This document shows positions 26,021 to 35,578 of a DNA stretch of 64,000 nt, in pieces. Positions within the stretch are counted from its first letter, which is position 1, and every line of letters begins with the position of its first letter. The stretch lies in contig NZ_CP114786.1 of assembly GCF_027359675.1 (NCBI RefSeq), positions 4,624,501-4,688,500 of the forward strand. Direction: 5' to 3'. The stretch is from Roseibium sp. Sym1. Lineage in GTDB: Bacteria > Pseudomonadota > Alphaproteobacteria > Rhizobiales > Stappiaceae. Under the pieces are notes generated by a model that ran no database searches, was not told the origin of the DNA, and saw only the letters and a list, made by a program, of their open reading frames with translations. Made by a program: the position numbers and the translations under genes.

Positions 26021-27705
26021 CAGGCCGACCCCTTGATCCGGTTGCGGTGTCCCATCAATGCCAGCGTTCCCTTCATGCCCAGGAGCGCGATGCTGACGAC
26101 AGCCATCACGCAGGTGGAGAAGGCCGCCGCCTGCGAGGTCAGGCCGGCATCGTCAAGCCGCATGATCGTGACTGCCGCGACGCTCAGGTCCGGTGTGGTG
26201 AGGAAGACGACCGCCGACAGGGTCACCATGGATCGCATGAACAGGAAGTAGAACACCGAGACGAGCATGGGCGCAATGAAGGGCGCGACGATATCGACGG
26301 CTGTTCGCGCAAGGCCTGCGCCAAGGCTGTCCGCCGCTTCCTCAAGTGCGCGGGGCAACTGGCGGAAGCCGGTCATCACCGTCAGAAAGCCCTGTGTGTG
26401 ATAGTGGTAGAAGTTGACGATCGCGATGAGGGCGGCCGTGCCATAGAGAAGGTAGAGCGGCGTCGCCGTTGAATTGAAGGTCAGGATATAGGCAAGCCCC
26501 AGAACCATCCCGGGCACCGCGGCCGGCATGGCGGCCAGCATCTGGATCGGCTGGGCCACACTGCGTGGAAGGCGGCGCAGGCCCAGGCACAGCAGGAAGA
26601 CGGCAAGGGTTCCACCGGCCGCTGCCATCAGCGATATCACGATGGTTATCCAGAGCGAGGAATAGCCACCGGCGAGCGTGATGTCGTAGTGCTTGAACGA
26701 CAGGGCCATGTTGTAGGGCCACAGGGTGACGAAGCTTGCGTAGACGACGATGCCGATGACCGCGACGATCCCGGCGCAGATCACCAGCGACAGGAAGGCC
26801 ATGACCGTGTCGCGGACCGGCGCGAAGGATGGCCGGTACGGTACCTGGCCGGCGGGCTGTCCATGCTGTTGCCGTTTCATCGCCTGGCGCTCGATGGCGT
26901 AGGAAATGACGGTCGGCAGCAACAGCATGATGCCGACCACGGCCCCCATGTTGAAGTTCCGCTGTCCGACCACCTGGGAGTAGATTTCGGTTGCCAGAAC
27001 CGAATAGTCCCCGCCGATCACCGCAGCGTTGCCGAAATCGGTGATCGTGATCGTGAAGCAGACGAATGCCGCGTTCAGGATCCCGAAGCGTGCCGCGGGC
27101 AGGGTCAGGTCGCGGAACTGGCGTGACGGCGAGGCGCCGATGACTTCCGCTGCTTCGTAGACGCGGGCATCCAGCAGGACCAGCGCCGCTCCGATGATCA
27201 TCACCGCCTGTGGCAATGCGTAAAGCGTGTTGGCGATCAGCAGACCCCAGAACCCGTAGATCTCGATCTCGACACCCAGGGCGCGGCTGAGAACACCGTT
27301 GCGCCCCAGAAGAAAGATAAGCCCGAGTGCCTGCACCAGGGACGGTGCCAGCAGCGGCAGGACAATCACACCGCGGATCAGCCACTTGCCCCGGAAGGCG
27401 CAGCGATGGAGCCCGTGCGCGATGACGAAACCCAGGAAAACGCTGAGGAGCGTCGTCGCGCCTCCCATGATCAGGGAATGTTCGGTCGCGCGCCAGAAAC
27501 CCGTCGAGCCCAGAACCCGCGTGTAGTTGGCAAGCCCATAGCCGTCATCAACCGTCAGGGAGCGCAAGAACACGATCGCCATCGGGTAGAGGAAAAAGAG
27601 GACGAGCCCGAGCAGCGGCAGTCCGACACAGACAAGCGTCAGCAGTCGGTCCGCATCCGGTTGTCTGCTGCGCACGGACGTGATCATCGGCTCCACAGCG
27701 CTCAT
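26020..27705 (-). CDS. ABC transporter permease, fused double-domain type (Fe3+/2-aminoethylphosphonate class)
   Basis: 561 residues with about 12 membrane segments and two BPD_transp_1 halves. EAAEVIGASPSRQFRDLTLP (about 192-211) and EEAADSLGAGLARTAVDIVAP (second half) are the EAA loops that dock the ATPase. Fused permeases of this shape occur in Fe3+ (FbpB/SfuB) and phosphonate (PhnU2) importers. The neighbouring binding protein favours the latter class. It is overlapped by four bases with the ATPase gene upstream and by one base with the DeoR gene downstream. Confidence 0.9.
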   Translation of the reverse strand: MSAVEPMITSVRSRQPDADRLLTLVCVGLPLLGLVLFFLYPMAIVFLRSLTVDDGYGLANYTRVLGSTGFWRATEHSLIMGGATTLLSVFLGFVIAHGLHRCAFRGKWLIRGVIVLPLLAPSLVQALGLIFLLGRNGVLSRALGVEIEIYGFWGLLIANTLYALPQAVMIIGAALVLLDARVYEAAEVIGASPSRQFRDLTLPAARFGILNAAFVCFTITITDFGNAAVIGGDYSVLATEIYSQVVGQRNFNMGAVVGIMLLLPTVISYAIERQAMKRQQHGQPAGQVPYRPSFAPVRDTVMAFLSLVICAGIVAVIGIVVYASFVTLWPYNMALSFKHYDITLAGGYSSLWITIVISLMAAAGGTLAVFLLCLGLRRLPRSVAQPIQMLAAMPAAVPGMVLGLAYILTFNSTATPLYLLYGTAALIAIVNFYHYHTQGFLTVMTGFRQLPRALEEAADSLGAGLARTAVDIVAPFIAPMLVSVFYFLFMRSMVTLSAVVFLTTPDLSVAAVTIMRLDDAGLTSQAAAFSTCVMAVVSIALLGMKGTLALMGHRNRIKGSA

Positions 27706-28742
27706 GCGTGGGTCCCGGCCGGCTCGCGGGCCATGTCGTCAGCCACCCAGGTGCAGGCCTCCGGCGGTATGTTCACATTGACGCGGTCGCCTTCGCGATA
27801 GGGATTGCTTCCGTGGGTCTCCACGACCAGCGGGCCAATTGCGCTGTCCACCTCGAGCCGCCGCAGATTGCCGAGGAAACTGATACTTCGCACGGTGGCG
27901 CTGCCTTCCTGCGCCGGGGTCAGGCCGATCTGTTCCGGGCGTATGCAGGCAACATGTGCCGCGTCCGTCTCCTCCGGTCGATTTGCCATCAGATCCGGAA
28001 ATGCGCGACGGATCGGGTCGGCGGGGACGAGGTTGCTGATCCCCATGAAATCCGCGACGAAGCGCGTTGCCGGACGGTGATAGAGATCTTCCGGCGTTCC
28101 AGCCTGCACCACGACACCGTGGTTCATGCAGATGATCTTGTCCGCCAGCGCCAGCGCCTCTTCCTGGTCGTGCGTCACCATCAGGGTCGGAATGCCGAGC
28201 GAACGCTGAACCTGGCGGATCTCGCCGCGAAGTTCCGCCCGCACCTTCGCGTCCAGCGCGGACAGGGGTTCGTCCAGCAGCAACACGCGCGGGTCGACGG
28301 CGATGGCCCTGGCCAGCGCGATGCGCTGCTGCTGTCCACCAGACAATTGACCGGGAAACTTGTTAGCGACCTGTGGCAACTTCACCAGTTCCAAAAGCTC
28401 GGTCACGCGCTGCGAGATCTCGGGTCGCGGCGTGCCACGTATCTTCAACCCGTAACCGATGTTCTCGGCCACCGTCATGTTGGGAAAGAGCGAGTAGGAC
28501 TGGAACACGATCCCGAAACCCCGCTTGCGTGCGGGAAGGTTCGAAAGCGCTGCCCCCTCCAGAAGGATTTCGCCGTTGTCCAGATCCGACAGCCCTGCGA
28601 TCAGCCGCAGGAGCGTCGTCTTTCCGCAGCCCGACGGGCCCAGCAGGCAGACGAATTCCCCACGGTCGATCTCGATCGAGACATTGTCGAGCGCAGTGAA
28701 GGACCCGAAGGTCTTGGTGGCGTTGCGGACGGTCAGATACAC
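27702..28742 (-). CDS. ABC transporter ATP-binding protein (PotA/FbpC/PhnT class)
   Basis: 346 residues. Walker A GPSGCGKTT (35-43), Q-loop FQSYSLFPNMTV, signature LSGGQQQR, Walker B LLLDEPLSALD and the switch His in VTHDQEEA are all intact. The C-terminal third (about 240-346) is a TOBE-like regulatory domain, as in the polyamine/iron/phosphonate importers. It powers the fused permease encoded just downstream with a 4-base overlap. Confidence 0.94.
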   Translation of the reverse strand: MYLTVRNATKTFGSFTALDNVSIEIDRGEFVCLLGPSGCGKTTLLRLIAGLSDLDNGEILLEGAALSNLPARKRGFGIVFQSYSLFPNMTVAENIGYGLKIRGTPRPEISQRVTELLELVKLPQVANKFPGQLSGGQQQRIALARAIAVDPRVLLLDEPLSALDAKVRAELRGEIRQVQRSLGIPTLMVTHDQEEALALADKIICMNHGVVVQAGTPEDLYHRPATRFVADFMGISNLVPADPIRRAFPDLMANRPEETDAAHVACIRPEQIGLTPAQEGSATVRSISFLGNLRRLEVDSAIGPLVVETHGSNPYREGDRVNVNIPPEACTWVADDMAREPAGTHA

Positions 28743-28800
28743 GGCGGGTCAGGTCTCCTGTCATGGGGACGCGCGCCTCCGGTGAAGGCCCGCGCGCAGG

Positions 28801-28824
28801 CCGGGGCAGCTTTTGCCGCCCCGG
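28801..28824 (-). terminator. Intercistronic stem-loop between binding-protein and ATPase genes
   Basis: A GC stem of at least 7 bp (28801-28807 with 28818-28824) lies 8 bases after the binding-protein stop. It has no T-tract. Such hairpins commonly protect the abundant binding-protein mRNA and lower expression of the downstream membrane components. Confidence 0.55.
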
Positions 28825-28831
28825 GGAACGA

Positions 28832-29839
28832 TCAGCGGCCCAGCTTTTCCTTCCAGGTCTCCTTGACGGCCGTCTGGTTTTGGGCGGCCTCGACGAAGTC
28901 GATATCCGCCAGCACGGACGAAATGTCCGCCGGCAGGCCGGCTTTTTCGGCCGCTTGCGACGCATCCACACCCGGAATCGTAATCAATGCCTTGTACTTC
29001 TGATAGAGGTCGATGGCCTCGTCCGACATTGTCCAGTCGAGGAAGGCCTTGGCCGCCGCCTTGTTGTCGGAGCTTTCCATCAGGCCGGAAGCTTCCAGTT
29101 CATAGCCAACGCCTTCTTCGGGGAAGACCATGGCAAGCGGGTAGCCTTCCTCGATGGACTGCATCGCGGTGAATGCCAGGGAGATGCCGACGGTGTATTC
29201 GCCGACCCGGGCGGACTTGCAGGGCTTGGATCCGGACGAGGTATATTGCGCCATGTTCGGATCGACGGCTTCGAGCTGCGCCCAACCGGCCTCTTCGCCC
29301 ATGGTTTGCAGAACCGCGTTGACGTGCAGGTATCCGGTGCCGGAGGAATTCGGGTCGGGCATCAGCACTTCGCCCTTGAAGTCCGGGTTCTCCAGATCCT
29401 TCCAGCTCTTGGGCATGGGCAGACCCTTTTCCTCAAGACGTGCGGTGTTCACGCAAAATGCACCCATGTATCCGATCGGAGCGAACCACTTGCCGTCTTC
29501 CGCGCGGAATGTGGCGGGCAGGACATCGGCACCCTTGGCCGCGTAGGGTTCGAGCATCTTCAGGATCTGCGGGTCCATCATGGCGCTGACGGCCCATCCC
29601 CAGATCACGTCGGCCTGCGGGTTCCCCGCTTCGGCCAGGAGGCGCGCACCCAGCTTGCCCGTGGACAGGCGCAGCACGTTGATCTCGGTTTCGGGCATCG
29701 CCTTCTTGGCTGCCTCGACATAGGCAGCAATCTCTTCTTCCTCAAGCGCCGTGTAGACGGTGATTTCGTCGGCGGAGGCATTTGCCGCCATGCCGACGGC
29801 AAACAGCGAAGCCAAGGTGAATTTGGTCCAGGTCTTCAT
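28832..29839 (-). CDS. Periplasmic binding protein, 2-aminoethylphosphonate/Fe3+ class (PhnS2-like)
   Basis: 335 residues from ATG 29839 (MKTWTKFTLASLFAVGMAA), giving a clear Sec signal peptide ending near ANASA; the frame is open further upstream to 29911 but without a signal. The mature start DEITVYTALEEEEIAAY and VLRLSTGKLGARLLAEAGNP are typical of the group annotated as putative 2-aminoethylphosphonate binding proteins, related to Fe3+ binding proteins. The Tyr pair that binds iron in FbpA is not evident. First gene of the importer operon. The ligand is probably an anionic organophosphorus compound, not proven. Confidence 0.86.
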   Translation of the reverse strand: MKTWTKFTLASLFAVGMAANASADEITVYTALEEEEIAAYVEAAKKAMPETEINVLRLSTGKLGARLLAEAGNPQADVIWGWAVSAMMDPQILKMLEPYAAKGADVLPATFRAEDGKWFAPIGYMGAFCVNTARLEEKGLPMPKSWKDLENPDFKGEVLMPDPNSSGTGYLHVNAVLQTMGEEAGWAQLEAVDPNMAQYTSSGSKPCKSARVGEYTVGISLAFTAMQSIEEGYPLAMVFPEEGVGYELEASGLMESSDNKAAAKAFLDWTMSDEAIDLYQKYKALITIPGVDASQAAEKAGLPADISSVLADIDFVEAAQNQTAVKETWKEKLGR

Positions 29840-29953
29840 GTCGTCTCTCCTTGTTGATCCACGTGTTCCTTTGCCAGTGCCTGCCCCGGATCGGATCCTC
29901 CCGAGACCCATTCTGATTGCCGCGCCCTCTGCGCACGGACTTGGGGATTTTTG

Positions 29954-29986
29954 TGTAGTCTTGCACTTTTGTGGATTTTGTCTACA
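29954..29986. promoter_or_regulatory. Candidate regulator site between the importer operon and the phosphatase gene
   Basis: An interrupted dyad tgtag...ctaca encloses two T-rich half repeats (cttttgtgg, attttgtc) in the AT-rich 206-base divergent spacer. DeoR-family sites are often such repeats. This is a weak, position-based suggestion. Confidence 0.25.
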
Positions 29987-30045
29987 GTTAATTTTGCTGG
30001 CTAACCGCCTTGGCCGGCCAAAATCCCGCAGACTAAGGACATTTC

Positions 30046-30834
30046 ATGCAGAGCTCCACGACGCTGCCCGACACAGAGATTCTGGCGCGTTTTGCCCAAG
30101 GGGTCGCCGATGCGGCCGACGCCATGGCGATGACCTACTTCCGCAAACCATTGGACGTGGAGCAAAAGTCCGACCTCTCGCCGGTCACGCAGGCTGACCG
30201 CGCGATCGAGGCGGCCATGCGGGAAAGCATCGCCCAACGCTTTCCCACCCACGGCATCCTTGGCGAAGAGCACGAGGACGCCCGCCTGGGAGCCGACTAT
30301 GTCTGGGTGCTCGACCCGATTGACGGCACGAAGAGCTTCGTTTCCGGGATGCCGACCTTCGGCACGCTGATCGCCTGCCTTCACAGCGGGACGCCGGAGC
30401 TCGGCATCATCTCGATACCGCCGACCGGCGAACGCTGGACGGGACTTCGCGGCAAACCCTCGACATTCAATGGTGCGCCTTGCCGCAGTAGCGGCCGGAC
30501 CCGGCTGGCCGACGCGATCCTTTACGCGACCACGCCCGACACGTTCGACACGGAAGGCAGCGCGCAGTTCGAGGCGCTCTCAGGCAAGGTCGCCATGCGC
30601 CGCTTCGGGGGCGACTGCTACGCTTACGGGCTGCTGGCTTCGGGCCACATTGATCTGGTCTTTGAAATGAACCTGCATCCCTATGACTACATGGCCCTGG
30701 TGCCGGTGATCGAGGGGGCGGGAGGCGTGATCACGGACTGGAGGGGCGAGACCCTTGGCCTGCAGTCGGAGGGCAAGGTCCTTGCCGCGGCCAACCCGGC
30801 CCTGCACGCCGAGGCCCTTGCCGCCTTGTCCTGA
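30046..30834 (+). CDS. Inositol-monophosphatase-family phosphatase (HisN-like)
   Basis: 262 residues. GEEHE (73-77), the metal-binding LDPIDGTKSF (89-98) and the C-terminal NLHPYDYMALVPVIEGAGG carry the acidic residues of the two- or three-metal site of this family. The variant LDPIDGTKSF together with GGDCYAYGLLASG is common in HisN-type histidinol-phosphatases and sugar-phosphatases. It is divergent from the phosphonate/phosphate-ester-type importer with DeoR control, so it may dephosphorylate the imported compound. A housekeeping histidinol-phosphatase role is the alternative. Confidence 0.86.
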   Translation: MQSSTTLPDTEILARFAQGVADAADAMAMTYFRKPLDVEQKSDLSPVTQADRAIEAAMRESIAQRFPTHGILGEEHEDARLGADYVWVLDPIDGTKSFVSGMPTFGTLIACLHSGTPELGIISIPPTGERWTGLRGKPSTFNGAPCRSSGRTRLADAILYATTPDTFDTEGSAQFEALSGKVAMRRFGGDCYAYGLLASGHIDLVFEMNLHPYDYMALVPVIEGAGGVITDWRGETLGLQSEGKVLAAANPALHAEALAALS

Positions 30835-31285
30835 CCCGAGAGGGTTCCCAAAAAAACAGCACTCCCTGTTCGAAGGTGGGACCCTTCCGGCTTGAACGGC
30901 GCAGTCTCTCTGCCGCCGTGTGGTCGGTGTTTCCCGCGCGCGGTGCTGCCGGTTCAGGAATCGGCTGTCCTGACTCGCGCTGCTGCGCGCCCGGGGCACT
31001 AACGGCTTCTACACACGCCCCTGAGTTTGTCTGAGATCTGCATGGATCTGCCTTGCGTTTTTGCGATCAGACCAGGTTTCTCTGCGTTGATTTCCGGTCG
31101 TCGGCAAGGTTCCCGAGGTGATGTTCCGGGATGTCGGGACGCGACCCGGAACACTTCCTCATATTTCAATCGATTAGTCTTCAAACGGCTTATGGACATT
31201 GCGTTTGTACAAGAGCTAAAAGCCCGTGCGCAGGTTAAAGACTTGCCAATCGGTGCGCTGAAAAGACCATAAGGAGTTGTTGAAT
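30835..31285. other. Intergenic region upstream of the GAPDH gene
   Basis: 451 bases without a convincing gene. The last 150 bases become AT-richer and must contain the gap promoter; the distance suggests a long leader or a distant start. An AAGGAG ribosome-binding site ends it at 31271-31276. No recognised riboswitch was seen. Confidence 0.5.
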
Positions 31286-32719
31286 ATGGCGGCTATGGAT
31301 AATCACTTCGATAACTGGAAGGAACAACAATCCGCCGCCGAGCAGATGATCCCGCTGGTTGGTCATCTCTACCGTGACTACGGCATCAACATCCGGATTT
31401 TCGGACGGCGCCTGCTGAACAACTCCGCAATCGAGATCATCAAGGCGCACCGGTATGCCCTGCAGATTACCGGGCAGGAGCTGGAAGTTTCCAAAAGCCT
31501 CGAAATCGTCAAGGCCATGCTCGAGATGGACCTTGCCGCCTCCCGTGTCGACCTCGGCAAGCTGTGTCACCGCTACATGGAGCAGGGCGGCGATGTGAAG
31601 AGCTTCCTGGAAGAGCAGCTTGCCGGCATCAACACCGGCAAGACCTCCATTCTGCAGGAACCGCAGGACGTCGTACTTTACGGGTTCGGGCGCATTGGCC
31701 GTCTTCTTGCCCGCATGCTGATCGAGCGCGTCGGTGCCGGGAACAAGATGCGCCTGCGCGCAATTGTCGTGCGCGGCGGCAAGGAAGGCGATCTCAGGAA
31801 ACGCTCCAGCCTGCTGCGGCGCGATTCCGTCCACGGTGCGTTCAGCGGATCGATCACGGTTGACGAAGACCAGAACGCGATCATCGCAAACGGCAACTAC
31901 ATCCAGGTGATCTACGCCAACTCGCCCGCCGAGGTCGACTACACCAAATACGGCATCAAGAATGCGCTGGTGGTCGACAACACGGGGATGTGGCGCGACG
32001 AGGACGGCCTCGGCCAGCACCTGAAATGCCCGGGCGCATCGAAGGTCATTCTGACCGCGCCGGGAAAGGGCAACATCAAGAATGTCGTCTTTGGCGTGAA
32101 CCATGGTGACATTACCGAAGACGACGACATCCTGAGCGCGGCCTCGTGCACCACCAACGCGATCACGCCGGTGCTCAAGGTGATCAACGACGAGTTCGGG
32201 GTCGAGAACGGCCACGTGGAAACCATCCACTCCTATACCAACGACCAGAACCTGATCGACAACTACCACAAGGGAGACCGCCGTGGACGCTCCGCACCCT
32301 TGAACATGGTGCTGACGAGCACGGGCGCGGCAAGTGCCGTTGCCAAGTGCCTGCCTGAAATGAAGGGCAAGCTGACCGGCAACGCGGTTCGTGTGCCGAC
32401 CCCCAATGTCTCCATGGCCATCCTCAACCTGAACCTCAAGCGCGAGACGACGGCCGGGGAAATGAACGACTACCTGCGCAGGATTTCCGTGCAGTCCCCG
32501 TTCCAGGACCAGATCGACTACACGGCCTCGACCGAGCTGGTTTCCTCCGACCTGGTTGGCTCCACCCATGCCGGCGTGGTCGACAGCCAGGCCACGATCG
32601 TCGACGGCAACCGCCTTGTCCTTTACGTCTGGTACGACAACGAGGCGGGATACAGCACCCAGGTGATCCGGTTGATGCAGGAAGTCGCCGGCATGAAATA
32701 CCCCTCTGTCCCCGCTTGA
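31286..32719 (+). CDS. gap: Glyceraldehyde-3-phosphate dehydrogenase, long form with N-terminal extension
   Basis: 477 residues from ATG 31286, 9 bases after AAGGAG; two TTG codons just upstream are less likely. The NAD-binding VVLYGFGRIGRLLAR begins near residue 123, and the catalytic SCTTNAITPVLKVI has Cys288. A helical extension of about 120 residues precedes the normal domain, as in the long (about 480-residue) GAPDHs of Pseudomonas and some alphaproteobacteria. It interconverts glyceraldehyde-3-phosphate and 1,3-bisphosphoglycerate. Long forms often serve gluconeogenesis. The PPi-phosphofructokinase 1.5 kb on fits central carbon flux in both directions. Confidence 0.93.
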   Translation: MAAMDNHFDNWKEQQSAAEQMIPLVGHLYRDYGINIRIFGRRLLNNSAIEIIKAHRYALQITGQELEVSKSLEIVKAMLEMDLAASRVDLGKLCHRYMEQGGDVKSFLEEQLAGINTGKTSILQEPQDVVLYGFGRIGRLLARMLIERVGAGNKMRLRAIVVRGGKEGDLRKRSSLLRRDSVHGAFSGSITVDEDQNAIIANGNYIQVIYANSPAEVDYTKYGIKNALVVDNTGMWRDEDGLGQHLKCPGASKVILTAPGKGNIKNVVFGVNHGDITEDDDILSAASCTTNAITPVLKVINDEFGVENGHVETIHSYTNDQNLIDNYHKGDRRGRSAPLNMVLTSTGAASAVAKCLPEMKGKLTGNAVRVPTPNVSMAILNLNLKRETTAGEMNDYLRRISVQSPFQDQIDYTASTELVSSDLVGSTHAGVVDSQATIVDGNRLVLYVWYDNEAGYSTQVIRLMQEVAGMKYPSVPA

Positions 32720-32811
32720 TGCAGGTGCATTTTCCGACGGTTGCGTGCGGTCCCGCCCTGTCGACATGACGGCCGGACGTGCTAATGGGAAAGCCTGATC
32801 GGGAGATGTAC

Positions 32812-34092
32812 ATGAGCGAACCGAGGGTACTCATCGCCGGCGGCGGGATCGGGGGATTGTCCCTGGCGCTGACGCTGCACCAGATTGGCGTTGACTGCGT
32901 CGTCTTCGAAGCCGTGCGCGAGCTGAAACCGCTCGGGGTCGGCATCAACCTGCAGCCCAACGCCGTCCGGGAACTGATGGACATGGGCTTCACCGAGGCC
33001 GACCTGGATTCCTTCGGCGTCCCGGCCAGGGAATGGGCCCTGGTGGGCCGCAAGGGGCAGGAAATCTACTCCGAACCGCGCGGCCGCTTCGCCGGCTACA
33101 ACTGGCCGCAATATGCCGTTCACCGCGGCGAGTTCCACATGGCGCTCTACCGCCGGTTCCGCGATCTTGCCGGCGCGGACAGGGTCCGTGCCGGTCACAG
33201 GGCGCAAGGCTACGAGATCAACCCCGACGGCACGGTGACGCTGACCCTTGAGGCAAACGGCGAGCTTGTCCGGGAAACCGGGACGGTGCTGATCGGCGCG
33301 GACGGCATTCACTCCGCGATCCGCGCGCAGATGCATCCGGGTCAGCCGCCGATCCACTGGGGCGGTGCCGTGATGTGGCGCGGCACGACCCGGGCGAAAC
33401 CGGTCAGGACCGGATCCTCCTTCGTCGGTCTTGGAACCCATCGGCAGCGCATGGTGATCTATCCGATCTCGGCACCCGATCCCGACACCGGGCTGGCCCT
33501 GATCAACTGGATTGCCGAGGTCACCTATGACGACCCGTCAGAGCACGAGACCATGGGCTGGTTCCGGCAGGTCGGGATCGACGATTTCCTCCACCATTTC
33601 AAGGACTGGACCTATGACTGGCTGGATGTCCCGGCGCTGATCCAGGGCTCGGACGTCGCCTATGAAAACCCGATGATCGACCGGGACCCGGTTCCGACCT
33701 GGGTGGACGGGCCGGTCGCCCTGATGGGGGACGCCGCCCATGCGATGTATCCGACCGGGTCGAACGGTGCCAGCCAGGCGGTGATCGATGCCCGCACGCT
33801 GGGACAGAAATTCATCGAGAACGGGGTCGGGGCCGCTGCGCTCGCCGGTTTTAACGACCAGCTCTGCGGTCCGGTGTCCGAGCTGATCCTGCGCAACCGC
33901 GGCGCCGGCCCGTTCGGTCTTCTGAACATGGTCAACGACCGCTGCGAAGGCGAGTTCGACGCCATCGACGATGTCATTCCCGAGGCCGAGCGCAGGGACT
34001 TCATGGCGAGATACCAGCAGGCCGCGGGCTTTGCCCGCGACGCCCTCAACGCCGCCGGGCCGACGATCCCGGCCGGCGCGAAGGTGGGCTGA
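32812..34092 (+). CDS. FAD-dependent aromatic-ring monooxygenase-like protein
   Basis: 426 residues from ATG 32812 (MSEPRVLIAGGGIGG), after a gggag site; the in-frame ATG at 32806 is the alternative. GGGIGG (10-15) binds the ADP of FAD, VLIGADGIHSAIR is the DG motif, and ALMGDAAHAMYP with TGSNGASQ (about 302-321) is the second FAD motif. The group includes salicylate and 3-hydroxybenzoate hydroxylases and other class A flavoprotein hydroxylases. It uses NAD(P)H and O2 to hydroxylate an aromatic or related substrate; no catabolic partner is adjacent, so the substrate is open. Confidence 0.88.
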   Translation: MSEPRVLIAGGGIGGLSLALTLHQIGVDCVVFEAVRELKPLGVGINLQPNAVRELMDMGFTEADLDSFGVPAREWALVGRKGQEIYSEPRGRFAGYNWPQYAVHRGEFHMALYRRFRDLAGADRVRAGHRAQGYEINPDGTVTLTLEANGELVRETGTVLIGADGIHSAIRAQMHPGQPPIHWGGAVMWRGTTRAKPVRTGSSFVGLGTHRQRMVIYPISAPDPDTGLALINWIAEVTYDDPSEHETMGWFRQVGIDDFLHHFKDWTYDWLDVPALIQGSDVAYENPMIDRDPVPTWVDGPVALMGDAAHAMYPTGSNGASQAVIDARTLGQKFIENGVGAAALAGFNDQLCGPVSELILRNRGAGPFGLLNMVNDRCEGEFDAIDDVIPEAERRDFMARYQQAAGFARDALNAAGPTIPAGAKVG

Positions 34093-34244
34093 CGGTTTTC
34101 TGGCGCATGGGCCATGTGCCCGTGGGCCTGATGTGTCCGGTTTTGTCGCCTTGGCCGCGTGGTCAGGCGCTTGTTCGTTGACCGCGGCCGGTGCCGGTCT
34201 GTATAGACCGGTTTGGAAAGATGCGGGCGGGAGGAGATGCTCTG

Positions 34245-35459
34245 ATGTTTCACGGCAAGGTACTGGTCGCCCAGGGCGGCGGTCCGACGGCGGTTATCAA
34301 CCAGTCCATGGTGGGGGCGGTCCTGGAATCGCGCAAGTTCCGCTCCGTCGAACTGATCTACGGCGCCGTGCACGGCGTGCGCGGCATCCTGGACGAGGAT
34401 TTCTACGATCTGACCCAGGAGACCACCCACAATCTGGAGATGGTCGCCAACACGCCGTCTTCCGCGCTCGGATCGACGCGCGACAAGCCGGATCTGAAAT
34501 ACTGCCAGGAAATCTTCAAGGTCCTGCGGGCGCACCAGATCGGCTATTTCTTCTACACCGGCGGCAATGATTCCTCCGACACCGTTCGCATCGTCAACGA
34601 CGAGGCGCGCAAGGCGGGTTACGATCTGCGCTGCATCCACATTCCCAAGACCATCGACAACGACCTGGTCGAAAACGACCACACGCCGGGCTTCCCCTCG
34701 GCCGCGCGCTATGTGGCCCAGGCGTTCATGGGGATCAATCTGGACAATGCCGCACTGACCGGCGTCTATATCGGTGTCGTCATGGGGCGCCATGCGGGCT
34801 TTCTCACCGCCGCCTCGGCCTTGGGAAAGAAATTCTCGGATGACGGGCCGCATCTCATCTACATGCCCGAGCGGACCTTCGAGATCGACCAGTTCCTGAA
34901 GGACGTCAAGCAGGTGTATGACCGCCACGGGCGCTGCGTGGTCGCCGTCAGCGAAGGCATCCATGACGGCTCGGGCCAGCCGATCATCGCCAAGCTGGCC
35001 AAGGAGGTCGAGCGCGACGCGCACGGCAACGTGCAATTGTCCGGCAGCGGCGCGCTGGCCGACCTTTTGACGCAGAAGGTCAAGGACGCGCTGCAGATCA
35101 CGCGGGTCCGGGGCGACACGCTCGGCTATATCCAGCGCAGCTTCGTCGGATGCGTCTCCGATGTCGACCAGAACGAAGCCCGCGAAGTCGGCGAAAAGGC
35201 CGTCCAGTACGGCATGTTCGGCGACCGCGACGGATCGGTGACGATCAAGCGGACAGGCCACTACTCGGTCGACTACGAACTGGTGCCGCTGGAACGGGTC
35301 GCGGGAAAGACCCGGATCATGCCCGACGACTTCATCGCTGCGTCCGGTCACGACGTGACCGACGCCTTCCGGCTGTATCTGCGCCCCCTCCTGGGCAGCG
35401 GCATGCCCGACGCCCATCGCCTGCGGCCGAACAAGGTGCCGAAGATCCTGGCGCGGTGA
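34245..35459 (+). CDS. 6-phosphofructokinase, pyrophosphate-dependent type
   Basis: 404 residues from ATG 34245 after a gggaggag site. GGGPT (11-15), GGNDSSDT with Asp109, PKTIDNDL with Lys135 and VMGRHAGF (about 174-181) are present. Asp and Lys at these two positions, in place of the Gly residues of ATP enzymes, mark PPi-type enzymes. It reversibly phosphorylates fructose-6-phosphate with pyrophosphate and so can act in glycolysis or gluconeogenesis. The genomic neighbour GAPDH is in the same direction, though the genes are probably separate transcription units. Confidence 0.9.
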   Translation: MFHGKVLVAQGGGPTAVINQSMVGAVLESRKFRSVELIYGAVHGVRGILDEDFYDLTQETTHNLEMVANTPSSALGSTRDKPDLKYCQEIFKVLRAHQIGYFFYTGGNDSSDTVRIVNDEARKAGYDLRCIHIPKTIDNDLVENDHTPGFPSAARYVAQAFMGINLDNAALTGVYIGVVMGRHAGFLTAASALGKKFSDDGPHLIYMPERTFEIDQFLKDVKQVYDRHGRCVVAVSEGIHDGSGQPIIAKLAKEVERDAHGNVQLSGSGALADLLTQKVKDALQITRVRGDTLGYIQRSFVGCVSDVDQNEAREVGEKAVQYGMFGDRDGSVTIKRTGHYSVDYELVPLERVAGKTRIMPDDFIAASGHDVTDAFRLYLRPLLGSGMPDAHRLRPNKVPKILAR

Positions 35460-35578
35460 CGGGAAACGCCTCAAGCAGGTGAGGGCGGCCCCGCCGCGGC
35501 CGGGCAGGCGCAAGCCGGATTGCGCTTGATGGGGCGGAACCCGCGCGACAACATCTCACCGTGGTTCCCCCAAAGAGT

